Position numbers and translations under genes: made by a program. The notes below the pieces were generated by a model. That model saw nothing but the letters and a program-made list of their open reading frames with translations, was not told where the DNA came from and did not search any database. A stretch of 64,000 nucleotides of DNA, taken from Asterochloris sp. CNOR1 (taxonomy: Eukaryota; Chlorophyta; Trebouxiophyceae; Trebouxiales; Trebouxiaceae). Shown here in pieces: positions 22,221 to 34,482 of the stretch. Numbering within the stretch: position 1 is the first letter of the stretch; every line of letters begins with the position of its first letter. The stretch is from assembly GCA_963969365.1 (NCBI GenBank), contig OZ017763.1, forward strand, positions 310,001 to 374,000. The letters are read 5' to 3'.

Positions 22221-25200
22221 ATGCTAAAAGCAAAGATGATGTGCTGCAGGCAAGAGCGTAAGGGAATCCCCGGCAGCAACCTTTCAGCTCACAGCGACGT
22301 TGCCATGGAGGCCTCCAACAGGCTGACAGCGGATGACGGGGCACAGCTGCGGGCAGATGGTGGCGTTGCTGTCGACGCTCAGGCTGGCGGCCAGCTGCAG
22401 GTGGCCAGCACCAGTGGTCTGCGCTTGCGGAAAGTGACGGCGCTGCATCAGGGCTCTGCAGGCGCCAGCAAAGCTGTGGTCTCCCCGGATGGAGGTGAGG
22501 CATGTTTGCTGTGTCCTGCAAGGTTCGGGCAGCGGTGATGTTGCAACACTGCACCGCGGGTCTGCCTCTGCCAGCTGACTGCAGGCAGGGCGCAGCTGCC
22601 CTGCATGAAGCTACTGTCTCAAGATTTGCCTTTGATGGAGGATGGATTGAACGGTAACAGGAGCCCCTAAGGCGTGTTGCACTGCGTCGAGGCTGTGGCA
22701 GCTGAAAGACATGAAGGTTTCTTTTGCTACTAGTCCTGCTACAGCGTCCTGGTGTCTCCTTGTTCCCAGCTACAGCTGTCATTGCAGCGATGTTGACACA
22801 TGAAACAGTGTGCAAGACAAGCAGCAAGATTACCGTGCAAGAGGAGGATTGCTCTGTCTCCTTTGCGTCACAGTATGAAGGATGTCATACCTGCTGCAGG
22901 GGCAGAGGCTGCCCCGCAGGTAGAAACTGCTGGTGGGGCCACTGCTGGGGCCGCTGCCACAGTGTCTGCTCAGGCGCCACCCTCGGCAACATCAGCAGCG
23001 GCAGAGGCTGCCAGCAGGCACAGCCGGCGGCTTGGGGACAAGAAGGCGGCTGCCAGGGCAGCAGCCAGGGCAGCGGCGGCAGCAGAGCGCGCAGCAGGCA
23101 GCGCCCTTGCCGGCGACCGGCAGGACAGGCTGCAGCGGGCGGCTGCCCTGGCCCGAGGGCGGCAGGCACGAGCCGCAAGGCGCGAGCGGGCTGCTGAGGG
23201 CCTGGGCGTCGCGCACCCTTTAGAGCAGATCACTGCCAGTGGGGCTGCCAAGCCTGCTGCCAAGGCTTTCAAGCCTGCTGCCAAGCCTCCCAGGGCTGCT
23301 GCCAGGGCTCCCCAGGTTGCTGCGAAGGCTCCCAGGGCTGCTGCTGCTTCTAAGCCTGCTGCCAAGGCTTCGGAGCCTGCTGCAAAGCCTTCAAGGCCTG
23401 ATGCCAAGGCTCCCAGGCCTGCCACTGGGGCCGCCAGCCAGAGGAACAGGCACCGCAAGGCTGCAGCAGCCCCTGCACTTGGTGAAGGAGGTGGTGCCAG
23501 GCGCATGGGGAGGCGTGCAGCTGGCCCTGCGACTGGCACAGCTCTGGGGAAGGCTGTGACAGAGGGTGCACCTGCAGGCACCCGGACAGCAGCAGCAGCA
23601 AGCGCACAACCAGGCGGCTCAGACAGAACTGGAGCGGCGCAGAGGGGTGCAAAGCCCCGCACAGTCAAGCCTCGGCCTGGTGGAGGAGCAGGTGAGGCCG
23701 CCCGTGTGCTTTGTTCACCAGCAAAGATTGGACAGCTTTCAGCTGCTTGCTGCCAGCAGGAGCCCCTCTAGTCCCTGGCGTGTAGTGCTACTGTCCTTCT
23801 CTTTGCACTGCTGCAAGGGTCATTCGCTTTGCACTGCACTACACTGCAAGGTCAAATCAGGCCTGCAGTGCTGAACAGTTTGCCAGCCCCAAAGGAGCCC
23901 CACAAGATTTTTGGCAGCCCGTAGAGCCAACAGATCTGCATCTGTCTGCATGCTCCAGGTGTCCACAGTGCCTTCTCATCAACCTTGCTTTGGCACTGCT
24001 GTCTGTGCAGGGCATGCAGCGGCCACCACCTCTGCCCAGGCCACTGCTCAGTGCACCATGGGCATCAGGGCTGGCACACCCCAGCGGGGAAAGGCCATGA
24101 GGGTGCGCAAGGCCCCTGAGGTCTACACTCCGCTGCCCACCCCCTTGGTGGCGGCAGCTGGCTCCAAGCGGGGTGCGACTGGCAAGCGCAAGGCAGCGGC
24201 TGCCGACAGAGACGGTGAGCAGGATGCTTGGGTATATGTCAGTGTGTCAGACAAGGCAATATTCTGCTGTGCAGCCTGACAGCAGGAGGGACACACCAAT
24301 GTCCCCAGCAATGCCTGCTGCACGACATTGGCCACAGCACCGTGCTTCAAGCAGTTTGATAGCAGGGCAACATCATTTCAAAAGCCACAGCAGTGACTCA
24401 GACCAGCTCCCTCAATGATGGCACTTCCTGCTTCATGGCGATGTAGACAGCACTGCTTAAGCCAACAAACCCGGCACATGGACTTCTTAGCTTTGTCAGC
24501 AGTGGCCGCCACCTTGCACTTGCAAGCAGGCCTTGCTGCCCATCATCAGAAGCAGGGGCCTTATTTGCTGTGGTCAGAGAGTGCACTTTACTGGCTTCAA
24601 GGGATACTGCTGCATTGCGCTGGGTGCGTGGACTGTCCATGGCTTTGGGCATGTCATTGGGGTCTGCCGTGACTGACATACGCATGTGCTGTGTGGGTGT
24701 GCACCCCTCTGCCATAAGGCGGGATGCAGGAGGCATCGCTCTTTGTTAGCAATGTACATGCAACATGCACAAGATCATCATGCATAGTCACAGGGGTTGC
24801 TGCTTGAGCCCAGCTCCATCAAGGCAGTCGCCACCCTGCAGTCCAAGTCTGAGAGCTGCTCATGCTGCAGGTCCCTCCAAGCGCAGGCGGCGGGCGGGCA
24901 AGGTGAAGGGGAAGCATGGGGAGGCATCAACAGGTCAGCACACGCTTCTCACATGCCCAGGCCTCTGCTGGTGGCCACTTCACAGCCCTCCGTACAGAAG
25001 TGGGAGTGCTTAACCAGTCCACCTCCAGTTGGTCAACCTCCATGCTGCAAGCAGGGGAGGTTTGATGTCCCTGACTGCAAACAACCTTGGCCTGGCAGCA
25101 GCAGGGTGACTACGGGCCTGGCTCTGCTCTGCTCTGTTTGTGGCAGCTCACTTTCTGGGCCTGGGTCAGCTCTGTCCTGTGTTGTTCTGTTTGTGGCAGC

Positions 25201-28200
25201 TCACTGTAGAACTGGCTGCCGTGTGATGCCATCCTCCTCCTGCCTGGGCAGATGCGTGGGAGAAGTGTATGTGTGCCCTCCTCTGTAGGTGTGCTGTATG
25301 CTGGTCTATCTGCTTCCTCATCTGGCAGCCTTCAGAAGCCCTATCTAACACCTGCCTCTGCAGATGAGTGGGCAGACTGCCCCTGCTCAGACTATGTACC
25401 CGTGGTGATGAAGGCCGACTCAAAGACTGCTGACCTGAGGTGGGCAGTGCAAGTTGTGGGTTGTCTATTCATGATGTGTTTCTGAAGGCTACCCTGCAGG
25501 ACCTGGCTTGGACAGATGTACCCTGCAGGTGCATTGCCCGGCAGTGTGTCGTCAACAGGTGTCTGCATAGTCACCCTGCACCAGCCATGCACACTTACCT
25601 TTGGCATCATGGCAAGGCAAAGAGCAAACCACATTGCCTTGGCGGCCCTTTCTGGGCTGCTCAAATGGCCGGCATCCGCTGTAAACAGCCACGCAAGTCA
25701 CCCGCTGCTGTTCAAGCAGCCTGAGCTCAGCTTATCAGACTGGTCATGAAGCCCTTGCAACCATATTCATGCCTAGATGCTTCAATGACAATGATCAGAA
25801 TGCGGGAAGGGCCCTTGAGCTGCCTGTATGTGCCGCAAGCTTGCTGTTGACCTGCAGGAGTGACCACATATTGCAGTCTGGCTCAATGTGAACTGAGAAT
25901 GTACGTAGCTTTAATTTCCCTGAAGGCACTCTGCGGTCAAATTGTTTCTTAGCAGTAAACCCAAATTCCATGCCGCGTTGTGCCTGTGACTGAAGCAGAA
26001 GATTGCCAAGATGCCCTTGTGGTCGTCAGCTCTTTCAAGCAATATCTTTACTGCTTGCTGCAGGAACAATCTGCATGCAGCATGGCGCGTCGGCCAGACG
26101 CAGAAGTATGACAAGATGGCGCTGCAGCAAGCGGAGCTGCAGGCAGCGCAACGGCAAGGCCCTGTGACCGTGCGGCAGCAGCACATGCAGGAGAAGGCAG
26201 CTGCCCGCAGGAACGACACCCTGAGGGGCCTGTCCAAGGACTACGCGCTCCTCGACGCTCTGAAGCAGGTGAGGACGAGGGGTCCAGGCAAAGGGGGCAG
26301 GCACAAGTCAGTCTGGAGATGGGGAGTCCTGCATGAGACACCAGTTTAATCAAAGTGACCAGTGTAGACTGTGCGAGTGGCACACAGCTGCCTGTGGCGG
26401 TGGGTGATGGGGCCCTCTTGTGTAGTGTGCCGTCGAGCGCTTCCTGGGGCCTTTATGCCACTGAACAGTCTGAAGCAGGTGTGCGTGGCTCTTGGAGCAA
26501 GTGTGACTGAAGCGATGCAGTTACTGGCTGACCTTGCTGGCTTCAGCAGGGGCGTTGGATGGACCTACACGTTACGCCAACAGATTTGTCATCAGCTGAG
26601 CCTCTACTTCTGCTAATCTTGCCCTGCAGGTTGCCAACTCGTGCAAGGCTGTCCGAGAGTGCGTGAAGGTGTGCCAGCATGCTGATGGAGCGCGACCGTT
26701 GACCTGTGACCAGGACGATGAGGTCGATGCAGACGAGATCAACTGCGGGCTGTGCAATGTCAGGGAGAGCACAGATGTGAGTTGATTGCTGTACTGGTGA
26801 AGGAAGGGTATAGCCTGTGGGTGGAAGTGAACCCGCAGGCAACATGACATTGCCGCTGCATGGAGAGCTGATGGGTGTGACCCTCTACACGTGAGCTGTC
26901 TAAGCGTTTTGGGGTCTATGGATGTGAGCCCTCTGCGGTCATGGCATGTCAGGGCTTGGTGCAGCAGGCACTTGATAGTCGCTCTGCTTAATGAAGTCAA
27001 AGCCCCAGCAGTCATGTTCTTGCATGACTGCCTTGTTGCCCCTGCTGGACAACGATGTAGTCTGCTGCACAGTGCATGTGCTGCAGCAGGGTTCCCTTGG
27101 CTCAGCTAGGCTGCCCCCCAGCATGACACTGCTGCGAGGGGCTTTCCACCAGCACTCAGCACAATGGTGCCCATGGAGGCAGCAATCTGTGGCCCCTCTG
27201 CTCTGGCAGGTTACCAAAGGTATCTGGCAACAGACCCGTGCATAATATGCCAGCAAGGCTTCTTGCTGAGGAAACACCCCCAGATTTGAGCCATGGTGAC
27301 AGCTGGTGCTTCACTACAGGACAACGACATTGTCTGCTGCGATGGGCCGTGCAATAGCGCCTACCATGTGAAGTGCCAGCGCCCTCATGTGACCCAGGAG
27401 GAGCTGGACAATGTGGGTGAGGGCCGCTGGCTGTGCCGAGCCTGTTCTGCAAAGGTGGGCCAGGCTGCGCAGGGTTTGTACTGATGTAAGGAGTTTGAAG
27501 GCCATGCAAGGGGCCGCCTGCTCTGTCCTGGGCAGGCAGAGGTCATTGCGCTGCTGGAACAGGGGCACAGCCACTCATCTGCTAGTCCAGTGCAGGAAAA
27601 GTTGCTTTTGCCCTGCTGAGCAAAAGATGCCAGACTGCTAGAATGTGCCCAGGCAGGTCCAGGCTTTCTTGAGATGCTGAAGCTGCTGCTGTATGGTGTG
27701 CAGGCTGAGGTTGTCGCGCTGCTGAATGAGGAGTACGGGTTTGAGTACATGGAGGATGTGCACTGGGAGGATGTGCTGCGTGGAGACATGCAGGTCGGTC
27801 AGGTGGCCAGCAGTGGCCGATGTTGCAGCAGGGAGTGTGTTTCCTTCTGCTCAGGTTCCTGCGTCTGCTCAGGGCAGCTTGTGCAGATGAGCGCTGCAAA
27901 GCATGTTTGCCGCGTACAAGTCAGAGCAGTGACTGGTCAGCTGCAATCAGCACCAGAATGTCTTGAAATCCTGCACATCTGCCACATGTCGCACAGGTGC
28001 AAGCTGCCTCCCATAGGCAGGTCTGGTCGTCCATGATGCAGCTGCTATGGCCACTTTGCAAGGGATACTTTGTGCCCTGCAGGATTGGCACACGAAGGCA
28101 GAGGCAAGACCCGTCACTGACAGGTAGATTATTGATTGATATGATTGTCTGCTTACACAATATTGCATGCAGAATCAGTTTTGTTGAAGATGGTTTCATG

Positions 28201-28886
28201 CGTTTCATCAGCAGTTGCCTGCATGTCTGGCACCGTATGATTCTGTAGAGAGTTTTGAGGCATGCGCCCTTGGCTTGCTGGCCTTTGTGCAGCCCTGAGG
28301 TCAGGCAGCGCATGCTGCAAGGGGTCGTCAGTGGGCTGTCTTGGTGAAGCACCCTCCATCAAGCACACTGCATGGCGACTTCCGATGCTTGCCTGCAGTG
28401 TCCACATCCAGATGTATGCAGCCAGGCCGGAAGGATCACGCATCAGAAACTGTCTGGCTGACATGCCTTGTTTGACATGTTGCCTGCCAATTTTAGCCAG
28501 CCACTCTGTACGTCTATTGTCATGAAGGGAACAGTGACAGCATCCCCCACGGCCGATGCCTGCCCGCTGCCGGTCCTCTTGACTATGCGCTGCTGACACC
28601 TCTTGACACTTGAAGGCTTGGCCTGATGCAGTGCTTATCTGCGTGCAGCTCCCCGCTAGCAACTGCTGACAACTCCAGCCAGGACAGTGACGGCGACAGC
28701 GCCATGGAGGAAGCCTTTGCAGGGGATGGTCCAGCTGCCTCTGAAGGCAACGATGAGCCCTGGGGAGAGGGCGCCTCAGAGGGTGACTCCACGTCCAATG
28801 ACGACTCTACGTCTGGTGCCGATGCTGCCTCTGAGGCTGATTCTGCCCACTCGGACGATGCACTTGCAGACATGCAGATGGAGTGA
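22221..28886 (+). CDS. PHD-finger protein, HAT3.1/PRHA-like
   Basis: Probable chromatin reader. Exons: one ending 22494, then 22900-23691, 24011-24214, 24871-24933, 25364-25439, 26064-26268, 26630-26776, 27320-27454, 27704-27793, 28083-28123 and 28649-28886, all in phase; 663 residues after exon 1. Exon 2 is Ala/Lys/Pro-rich with KPAAK repeats, like a histone-H1 tail. Basic patches follow (SKRRRRAGKVKGK). The Cys4-His-Cys3 PHD starts with INCGLC and continues CCDGPCNSAYHVKC and WLCRACSAK, split by an intron. After it comes AEVVALLNEEYGF and HWEDVLRGD, matching the segment after the PHD in plant HAT3.1, then an acidic Ser/Asp tail (NSSQDSDGDSAMEEA) ending MQME. No homeodomain was found. The ATG at 22221 is a guess; an earlier exon is possible. 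Confidence 0.88.
23235..23420 (+). repeat. KPAAK-type coding repeat array
   Basis: Imperfect 15-30 bp units such as AAGCCTGCTGCCAAGGCT encode alternating KPAAK, PRAAARAP and KAPRAAA motifs. They form the lysine/proline-rich part of the PHD protein, comparable in style to H1 or AT-hook linker tails. Confidence 0.8.
25125..25210. repeat. 54-bp direct repeat
   Basis: TCTGTTTGTGGCAGCTCACT occurs twice, at about 25133 and 25187, inside the intron before exon 25364. The flanking sequence is partly alike. Confidence 0.75.
26455..26482 (+). repeat. Copy of PHD-gene exon 26064-26268 end
   Basis: CTGAACAGTCTGAAGCAGGT in the intron resembles the exon end CTCGACGCTCTGAAGCAGGT, about 200 bp upstream. 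The donor GT is retained. Confidence 0.65.
27036..27080 (+). repeat. Copy of zinc-finger exon start (exon 27320)
   Basis: GGACAACGATGTAGTCTGCTGC in the preceding intron matches the exon start GGACAACGACATTGTCTGCTGC about 280 bp downstream, with three changes in alignment. The copy keeps the two cysteine codons but has no good acceptor. Confidence 0.8.
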
Positions 28887-30507
28887 AGAGGCTCAGGTGA
28901 GATGTGCTGTCAAGTTGAGGCTGAGCTTCTTGTAATCGGCTGATGCGCAACCGGGCCTCTGCACTGATGATGCCTGTGTGTCTGCATATTGCTACTGACC
29001 CAGGCAGTTTCTCCTCTGCAGGGCCAGGATCATGAACTACAACATGCATCTAGGGCCCTTACCCTCACCGCACGGATTCTGGCCCACAACCTCGCTAATA
29101 ACTCCATGTGATGTGTTATAGTGACCTGATACCGATTGATGCATGAACTCACACTCCTGAGATGAAAGTGCACTCCCAACAAATCTGCAGCCTTGGGCTG
29201 CACATATCAGCTAATGGGCCAAGCAAACGTGGTGTCCAGTACCCTCTGAGGCATTCTGCCTAGTGCGGTTCTCTGTTCTGGCAAGTTGCTGATCGCACAT
29301 TTGAGTCACAGCTGGAAAAATGTGCACCCATGGCTGCCTATTCCCAGTACATATGTAGCATTTTGGCAGCCTCTGCTTCCTTGAGGCACTAGCACCTCAC
29401 GAGTGATGCCATGCTGCCCATATAGCTCCACTTTGTCTCGACACAACCATGTGCACCTCTCAAGGAGGCTGGAAACCCTTGCACAAAGCACCAGACCACG
29501 ATTTCTTGATCAAGACAAGAGAAGCTCCTGGTTGTCAGGCTTGGCCAGATTCAGGGGTGTCAGCTGTCCTCAAATGCCCAGCTGATGATGTTTGGCAACG
29601 GGCATTTCATGTCAGACCTCCTGTCAAAAACTGGCACATTGGCTGACTGCCCTCCTTGTAGCTATGTGCAGGCAGGGCAGGCGGAGGTGAGGTAAGGGCA
29701 GGATGAGCTTATGGGATGATCACTTTTGCCAGAATCAACCCTTGGCCAATGAAGGCAGGTCACAGGACTGGGGCCTCAAAACCTGGGAAGGTGGTGCTCT
29801 GCCAATGCAACATGGGTGCAGGGGCCGGCAGCATCAATAGGCAGACTAAGGACAGACCAGATGTGTTGCACTTGAAAGAGGGGCCAACAAGATTCAGGAA
29901 GGGGCCAGCAAGAATCTTGTGTCCCATGCGGAGTTGTGAGGACTGCAGCTTGTGCAAGGATGATGCCATCACCGAGAACCCCTAAATTGGCCTGCAGCAG
30001 CCCTTCATTCTAGACACTACTCCCTAGCTTACACATTGAAAAGAAAAGCACAGCAAGAAACTTGAAGGCAATAAATGCAATGGGCTGTAGCAGCAAACTG
30101 TAATTGAGAATGATGTAAGATGAAACACACGCTAGAAGAATCATACAACAGGCTGAGTGTTGTGCAAGAAGCTGAGTCTGAGTGTGTACGTGAAGAAGCA
30201 TAAAAGCTAGTTGGGATTTACGGTGCCACCCCCGCTTTTTGTCGTGGTGTACAGCACAGCCAATCCAAATGCATAAATGGCAGACACAAACTTGACTTTT
30301 AGCAGGGTTGAGCAGTGTGCATGCAGAGCTGGCGCCATCATTGCTGACCTGCCCGACCCATACGGAGCAGCTGCATGTGCTTTGTGGCTGGGAAAGACAT
30401 GGGTGTGCCAGGGTGTCGGCCCGACTCCACTTGGAGGCTGCTGTTGTGGGCTCCATGTGTGTAATGGACGTTTGCTTGAGGCTGCAGGGAGCAGGCCTTG
30501 CCTTGCA
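28887..30507. other. Intergenic region after PHD gene
   Basis: About 1.6 kb between the PHD gene and the end of the Ala/Pro-rich gene. It is more AT-rich than the genes, especially 29990-30240. Short open frames at 29306-29985 show no domain or splice pattern. A TGTAA sequence sits 45 bp after the PHD stop. Confidence 0.5.
28931..28935 (+). terminator. Candidate TGTAA polyadenylation signal
   Basis: TGTAA, the usual green-algal poly(A) signal, occurs 45 bp after the PHD stop codon. A single pentamer has little weight alone. Confidence 0.35.
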
Positions 30508-33440
30508 TCAGGGCTTGCCGGCTGCAGCATACTTGTCTGCAATCTGCTGCAGCGTGGGAACAGCAGGCGCGCCCTGGGGGTGCGGTGCGTTATCTGGCGC
30601 CAAGACAGCCGCCGGGAATCTGCTTGCAGGCCCGGGTGCAGGTGCGGTGCTTGCAGGCTGAGGGCCTGGTGCAGGTGCTGTGGGCAGCTGCCCTGATGGC
30701 GGAGCTGGCACCACAAGCAGGTCAGCTGGCAGGCCGGCCAGGGCTGCAGCTGCTGCCGATAAGGAGTCGCTTACGTTTGGCCCCTGCAGGGACCCCAACG
30801 GTCCCCCCGTAAGCGCTGACATCAGATTGGGAGGCACTGCTGCCAGCCCACACTCTGAGATGGGGACAGCTGCTGCGGTAGCAAGCAGGGCATCCAACTG
30901 ACTAGCTGCCGCCTCCTGCACTGACGCAGAGGCTGCCAGCGCGGTGGCAGCCGCCGACGCACTCTGTGCACTGAGGTGCAGGGCTGCTGCGATGGCCGCA
31001 AACTGGCCAGCCGGCACCGCAGCCAGTTGAAGCTCTGGCTGCGTGGCTGGCAGCGGTGCAGGGCCCAGGGCTGCAGGCAAGGCACCAGCAGATGGTGCAC
31101 CTGCACCTGCTGGGGCTGCCATGGGAGCCCCTATTGCTGCTGAGGGCGCTGGGCCAGGTGCAGGCCCTGGCGCTGGGGCCGGCTGGAAGAACGCTGCAGT
31201 GCCTGCATATGGGCATGAGAGCGTCCAACACAGCATTCCGTCAGTCTGTGCATGGCCAAAGTGGGCAGCACTGCACCCAGTGGCACCAGGCAATCTCGGG
31301 TGTGCCACGCCAACAATGTTCAGGATGAACGATGTGGTGCCCAGCAATGTGAGATGTGGGGAGGGTATGAGAGCGGTGACCCATCTGCAAAGATCTTGAA
31401 GTGACTGGCATTCTGGCACCCTGCTTTGGCCCCCAAGCAGCAGTAAGGCCCCTGGTCAGGGGTCGCAAGAGTCAGTGCATGGCGCTCATATCAACTGCTG
31501 TTGAGACAAGCAGACCAGGGGCCGAGCTACAGTGGGCCCCCTGCATTGGCAAAGGCTGTTGCATGGTGCTCTACCTGCCTGACAGCTGCTGAGGCAGACA
31601 GCCAGGGGAGGTGGGGAGAGGGCTGCAGTCAGGCTCCAGGATGACAGACGCCTGTGCAGTGCGCTCTGCTGCTGCAAGCCTTGTGAACTCAAGCAGGCGG
31701 CCTCCTGAGCTCACAGCTTTGGGCAGTGAGGCACCAGCAGGGCAGTAGCAAGGTGCCCAGAGGTGCCAACAGGGATGCGTTCACATAAGCCCCCTGCCAG
31801 TGCCCAGTACTCACTCGAGACGTGGCTGCCAGTGCGTGCTGCAATGGCGTCCAGAGCAGCCAGCTGAGCTGCCGACTGCGCGGAGGTCCCAGGCGGCGCC
31901 AGCAGGGGCAGGGCAGGACCACTGTCGCCTGTGGCCGCCACACCTGCGCCTGCAGCAGGGCACTTGGCTGCTGATGAAAGGATGGCAGAGGAGTTCAACT
32001 AAGTACCCAAGCGCCGCCTTCACACGCCTCAAGCACTAAGAAGCTGGCCTGCTGAGCAGGGCAGAGCCATGCCAACACCCTGGTGGTGACGTGGGTGTCT
32101 GAGAAGAGCAGAGTTCACATGGCAGCACATACTGGCAACATCTCTGCACAAAAGCAACACAGGCAGCACTGCAGCATTGACAGCGACTTTGCTTGGGGGG
32201 CTATCCTGCTTGGCAGGCTGGCTGAGGCGCGCACTCTGGGCTACTGCAGCTTGACTGGCAATGTGTCCTGCAGTCCACCCGGCAGGGCTGCCAACATGAA
32301 GACATGAAGTGACCATGAACCACAGCTGCAGTCACCCAGTACTGAGATGAGGAGGTAGCAAAGCTGTCTGGTGGCAGCATGGAGGCTCCCCTGTCGGAGT
32401 GATGGCGCCTTTTGAGCCTGATGCGCTAGAAAGGATACAAAAGGCTAGACCAGTTGAGGGCAGGGCCCCAAACAGGGGCAAGCTAGGGCCAATGTCAGGA
32501 CAGCAAGCCAGGACTCACCCGTCCCCAGAGCTGCAGCGCCCACACTGCTGGCTGCAGCTGCGGCTGCAAAGGACCGAGCTACTGGGCCAGCTGCAGGGTT
32601 GGCCAAAACCTGAGACAGGGCTGCCAGGGGGATGGGTGCTGCCAGTGTGGCTGAGTCTGGGGCATAGGCTGGGGCATAGGCTGCTGGAGCGTATGCCGCA
32701 TAGCTGCCCACATAGCTGCCTCCTGTCTGGGACCCATACGCCAACAGCCTCCGCTTGTTGAAGTAGACTGTTGGCTGGTTGCCGAAAAGGGTGTAGCCGC
32801 CAGCGGGGGCCTGAGTCCCATAGGCTGGTCCATAGCCTGCACCAATGACAGTGAGATATCTGCACAAGGGTTTGAGAGACAACAGGCACTACATAGTAGC
32901 ACCAAGGCAGGCGCTGAGGGTGAACAGCGCTGCAGCCACTGTGGAGGGCAGTACTGAGAGCAGAGCCCAGTCTTGGATGTGTCTGCAGAACAGTTTTCTG
33001 GAAAGGCAGGAAGGTGCTGCTGGCCTCAGAGCAGCAGAGCTGCCAGCAGGCAGCATGAAGGACATGTAGCTATTGCAACTGCCTTGCAGACCCTGAACCT
33101 GGGGACCACACAGGCCAACTGGGCACATACCGGCTGCAGATTCAATACAAAACAAAGATGGCTTTGGTGCACTGTTGCTTGCGAGATTGCCCAGGTTGGC
33201 CAGACAACCAATGTCAGGCCGGATGCACTGCAGATGCACTCAGTGCTGTCAGCATGCAGGAAGCAGCACCACCTGCTGAGTAGCCTGCCTTCAGGCCCCC
33301 ACCGCCATAATGGCCATAAGGGAGGGCAGTGACAACTTTGAGGACAGGGGAGTAGACTCCATTGACAGTGTAGGGCTGTGGTGAGGTTGCCAGCAGACCG
33401 CGTTTGCCGTGGCCAGTCACTGCCTGTCTGACCAGCTGAC
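30508..33440 (-). CDS. Ala/Pro-rich protein of unknown function (5' end missing)
   Basis: Not recognised. Four minus exons join in phase: 33440-33273, 32836-32519, 31967-31815 and 31193-30508 (stop), giving 440 residues. The first part has a Tyr/Gly-rich stretch (PYTVNGVYSPVLKVV, then PYGHYGGGGLKAGYSAG and YGPAYGTQAPAGGYTLFG). This is followed by YAPAAYAPAYAPD repeats, an Ala-rich helix-prone middle and a Pro/Ala/Gly-rich end (PAPAPGPAPGPAPSAA). It finishes LQQIADKYAAAGKP. The composition suggests a secreted wall or matrix protein, but no signal peptide could be attached because the first exon was not found. The next exon upstream must end with one leftover base. Confidence 0.7.
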
Positions 33441-33642
33441 CTGCAGAACAATGGAAAAGGGCTTCAAGGACAAGATGGCAAGCGCTACCGGCATGTTGGG
33501 CTTTCCCAACATGGAGCAGAATACTGCAAATGCTGTCAGCGGGGCCGTCTGACATTGATGGATTCTTGGTCAAAGGCTGTTTGCAGCTCCAGGGAGAGGG
33601 TGAGTCTCAAAGTCAAGTGCCGCAATGTTGAGGCATACCTGT

Positions 33643-33725
33643 GTGGGCGTGCAGCTGCCTGTGGCCAGCGCCGGCCAAGATGCCTGCTGACTCAGCTGCC
33701 CCTGCATGGACATGGCAGCCTGGTG
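33643..33725 (-). repeat. Possible copy of exon 33440 start
   Basis: On the minus strand, CAGGGGCAGCTGAGTCAGCAGGCA resembles the exon start CAGGTCAGCTGGTCAGACAGGCA about 270 bp downstream. It could also be a real exon (open, ending in CACACAG before GTATGC), but its phase does not fit the next exon. Confidence 0.45.
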
Positions 33726-34482
33726 TGAGGTTAGCAAGAAAGTGCTGGTTTGCAGCATCTGCAGCACTGCCACCAAGCACCCTTGGTCTCTGACCAGCTG
33801 TGTGGCTGCTGCAAGCTCTGCCAGAAAGATGCCAAACCTCTCACGAGTGACAGATTGGTGCCAACAGATTGGAGCCTGTGCTACCTGGCTTGGGCACAAA
33901 GACTCACCTGTCACTGTTGCCATGAACTGGAAAAGGTGCAGGACTGCATGCAAGAAGGGGCGCTGCAGCGGCATGACGTCTGGCCTCGATGCTTGCAGTG
34001 AAACCTGCACAGCACGAAGCCATCATATGTAGCTCACACTGGAGGCACATCTACAACGGGCAGATGTAGTCGGGCAGCAAAGTTAGCCAGGCTATACAGG
34101 CAGCCACCCACCCTTCTGATGCAGTCTTGCAAGGCGCTCAGCAAGTGAGCAGCCAACGGCTCGTTAGAAGTTGACCATGAAGGTCAACCGTGCACCAACA
34201 GGAGCGTGAAGCATAGCAACCATGGGCATGGGTTCAGTGACTAGAGTTCTGCCCTGTGATCATGTTTAATTGCTGCTGAAAGGCAGTAACAACCACGGAT
34301 ATTGGCTGCCAGGGAGTAGAACCTGCTCATCAAATTGTTTGCTTGCAAGTGTAATTACTCGATGCTTTTCAGTTAAATTTGAGTTGATGGTGATCACTGA
34401 TGCGCAAAGGCACTGTTGGGGCACAATCAAGTTTCCATAGGCCAGACAACACGGCTCTAGCTGTACTCTCAAAGACAGGCTT
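33726..34482. other. Intergenic: Ala/Pro gene upstream, AKR downstream
   Basis: Both flanking genes are on the minus strand. The stretch should hold the 3' region of the aldo-keto reductase and the missing first exon(s) and promoter of the Ala/Pro-rich gene. No exon was identified. Confidence 0.35.

Noticed and set aside
22970-23668. Ala-rich 232-codon minus-strand frame
   Set aside because: Antisense shadow of the KPAAK-rich exon of the PHD gene; only the plus strand gives phase-consistent exons.
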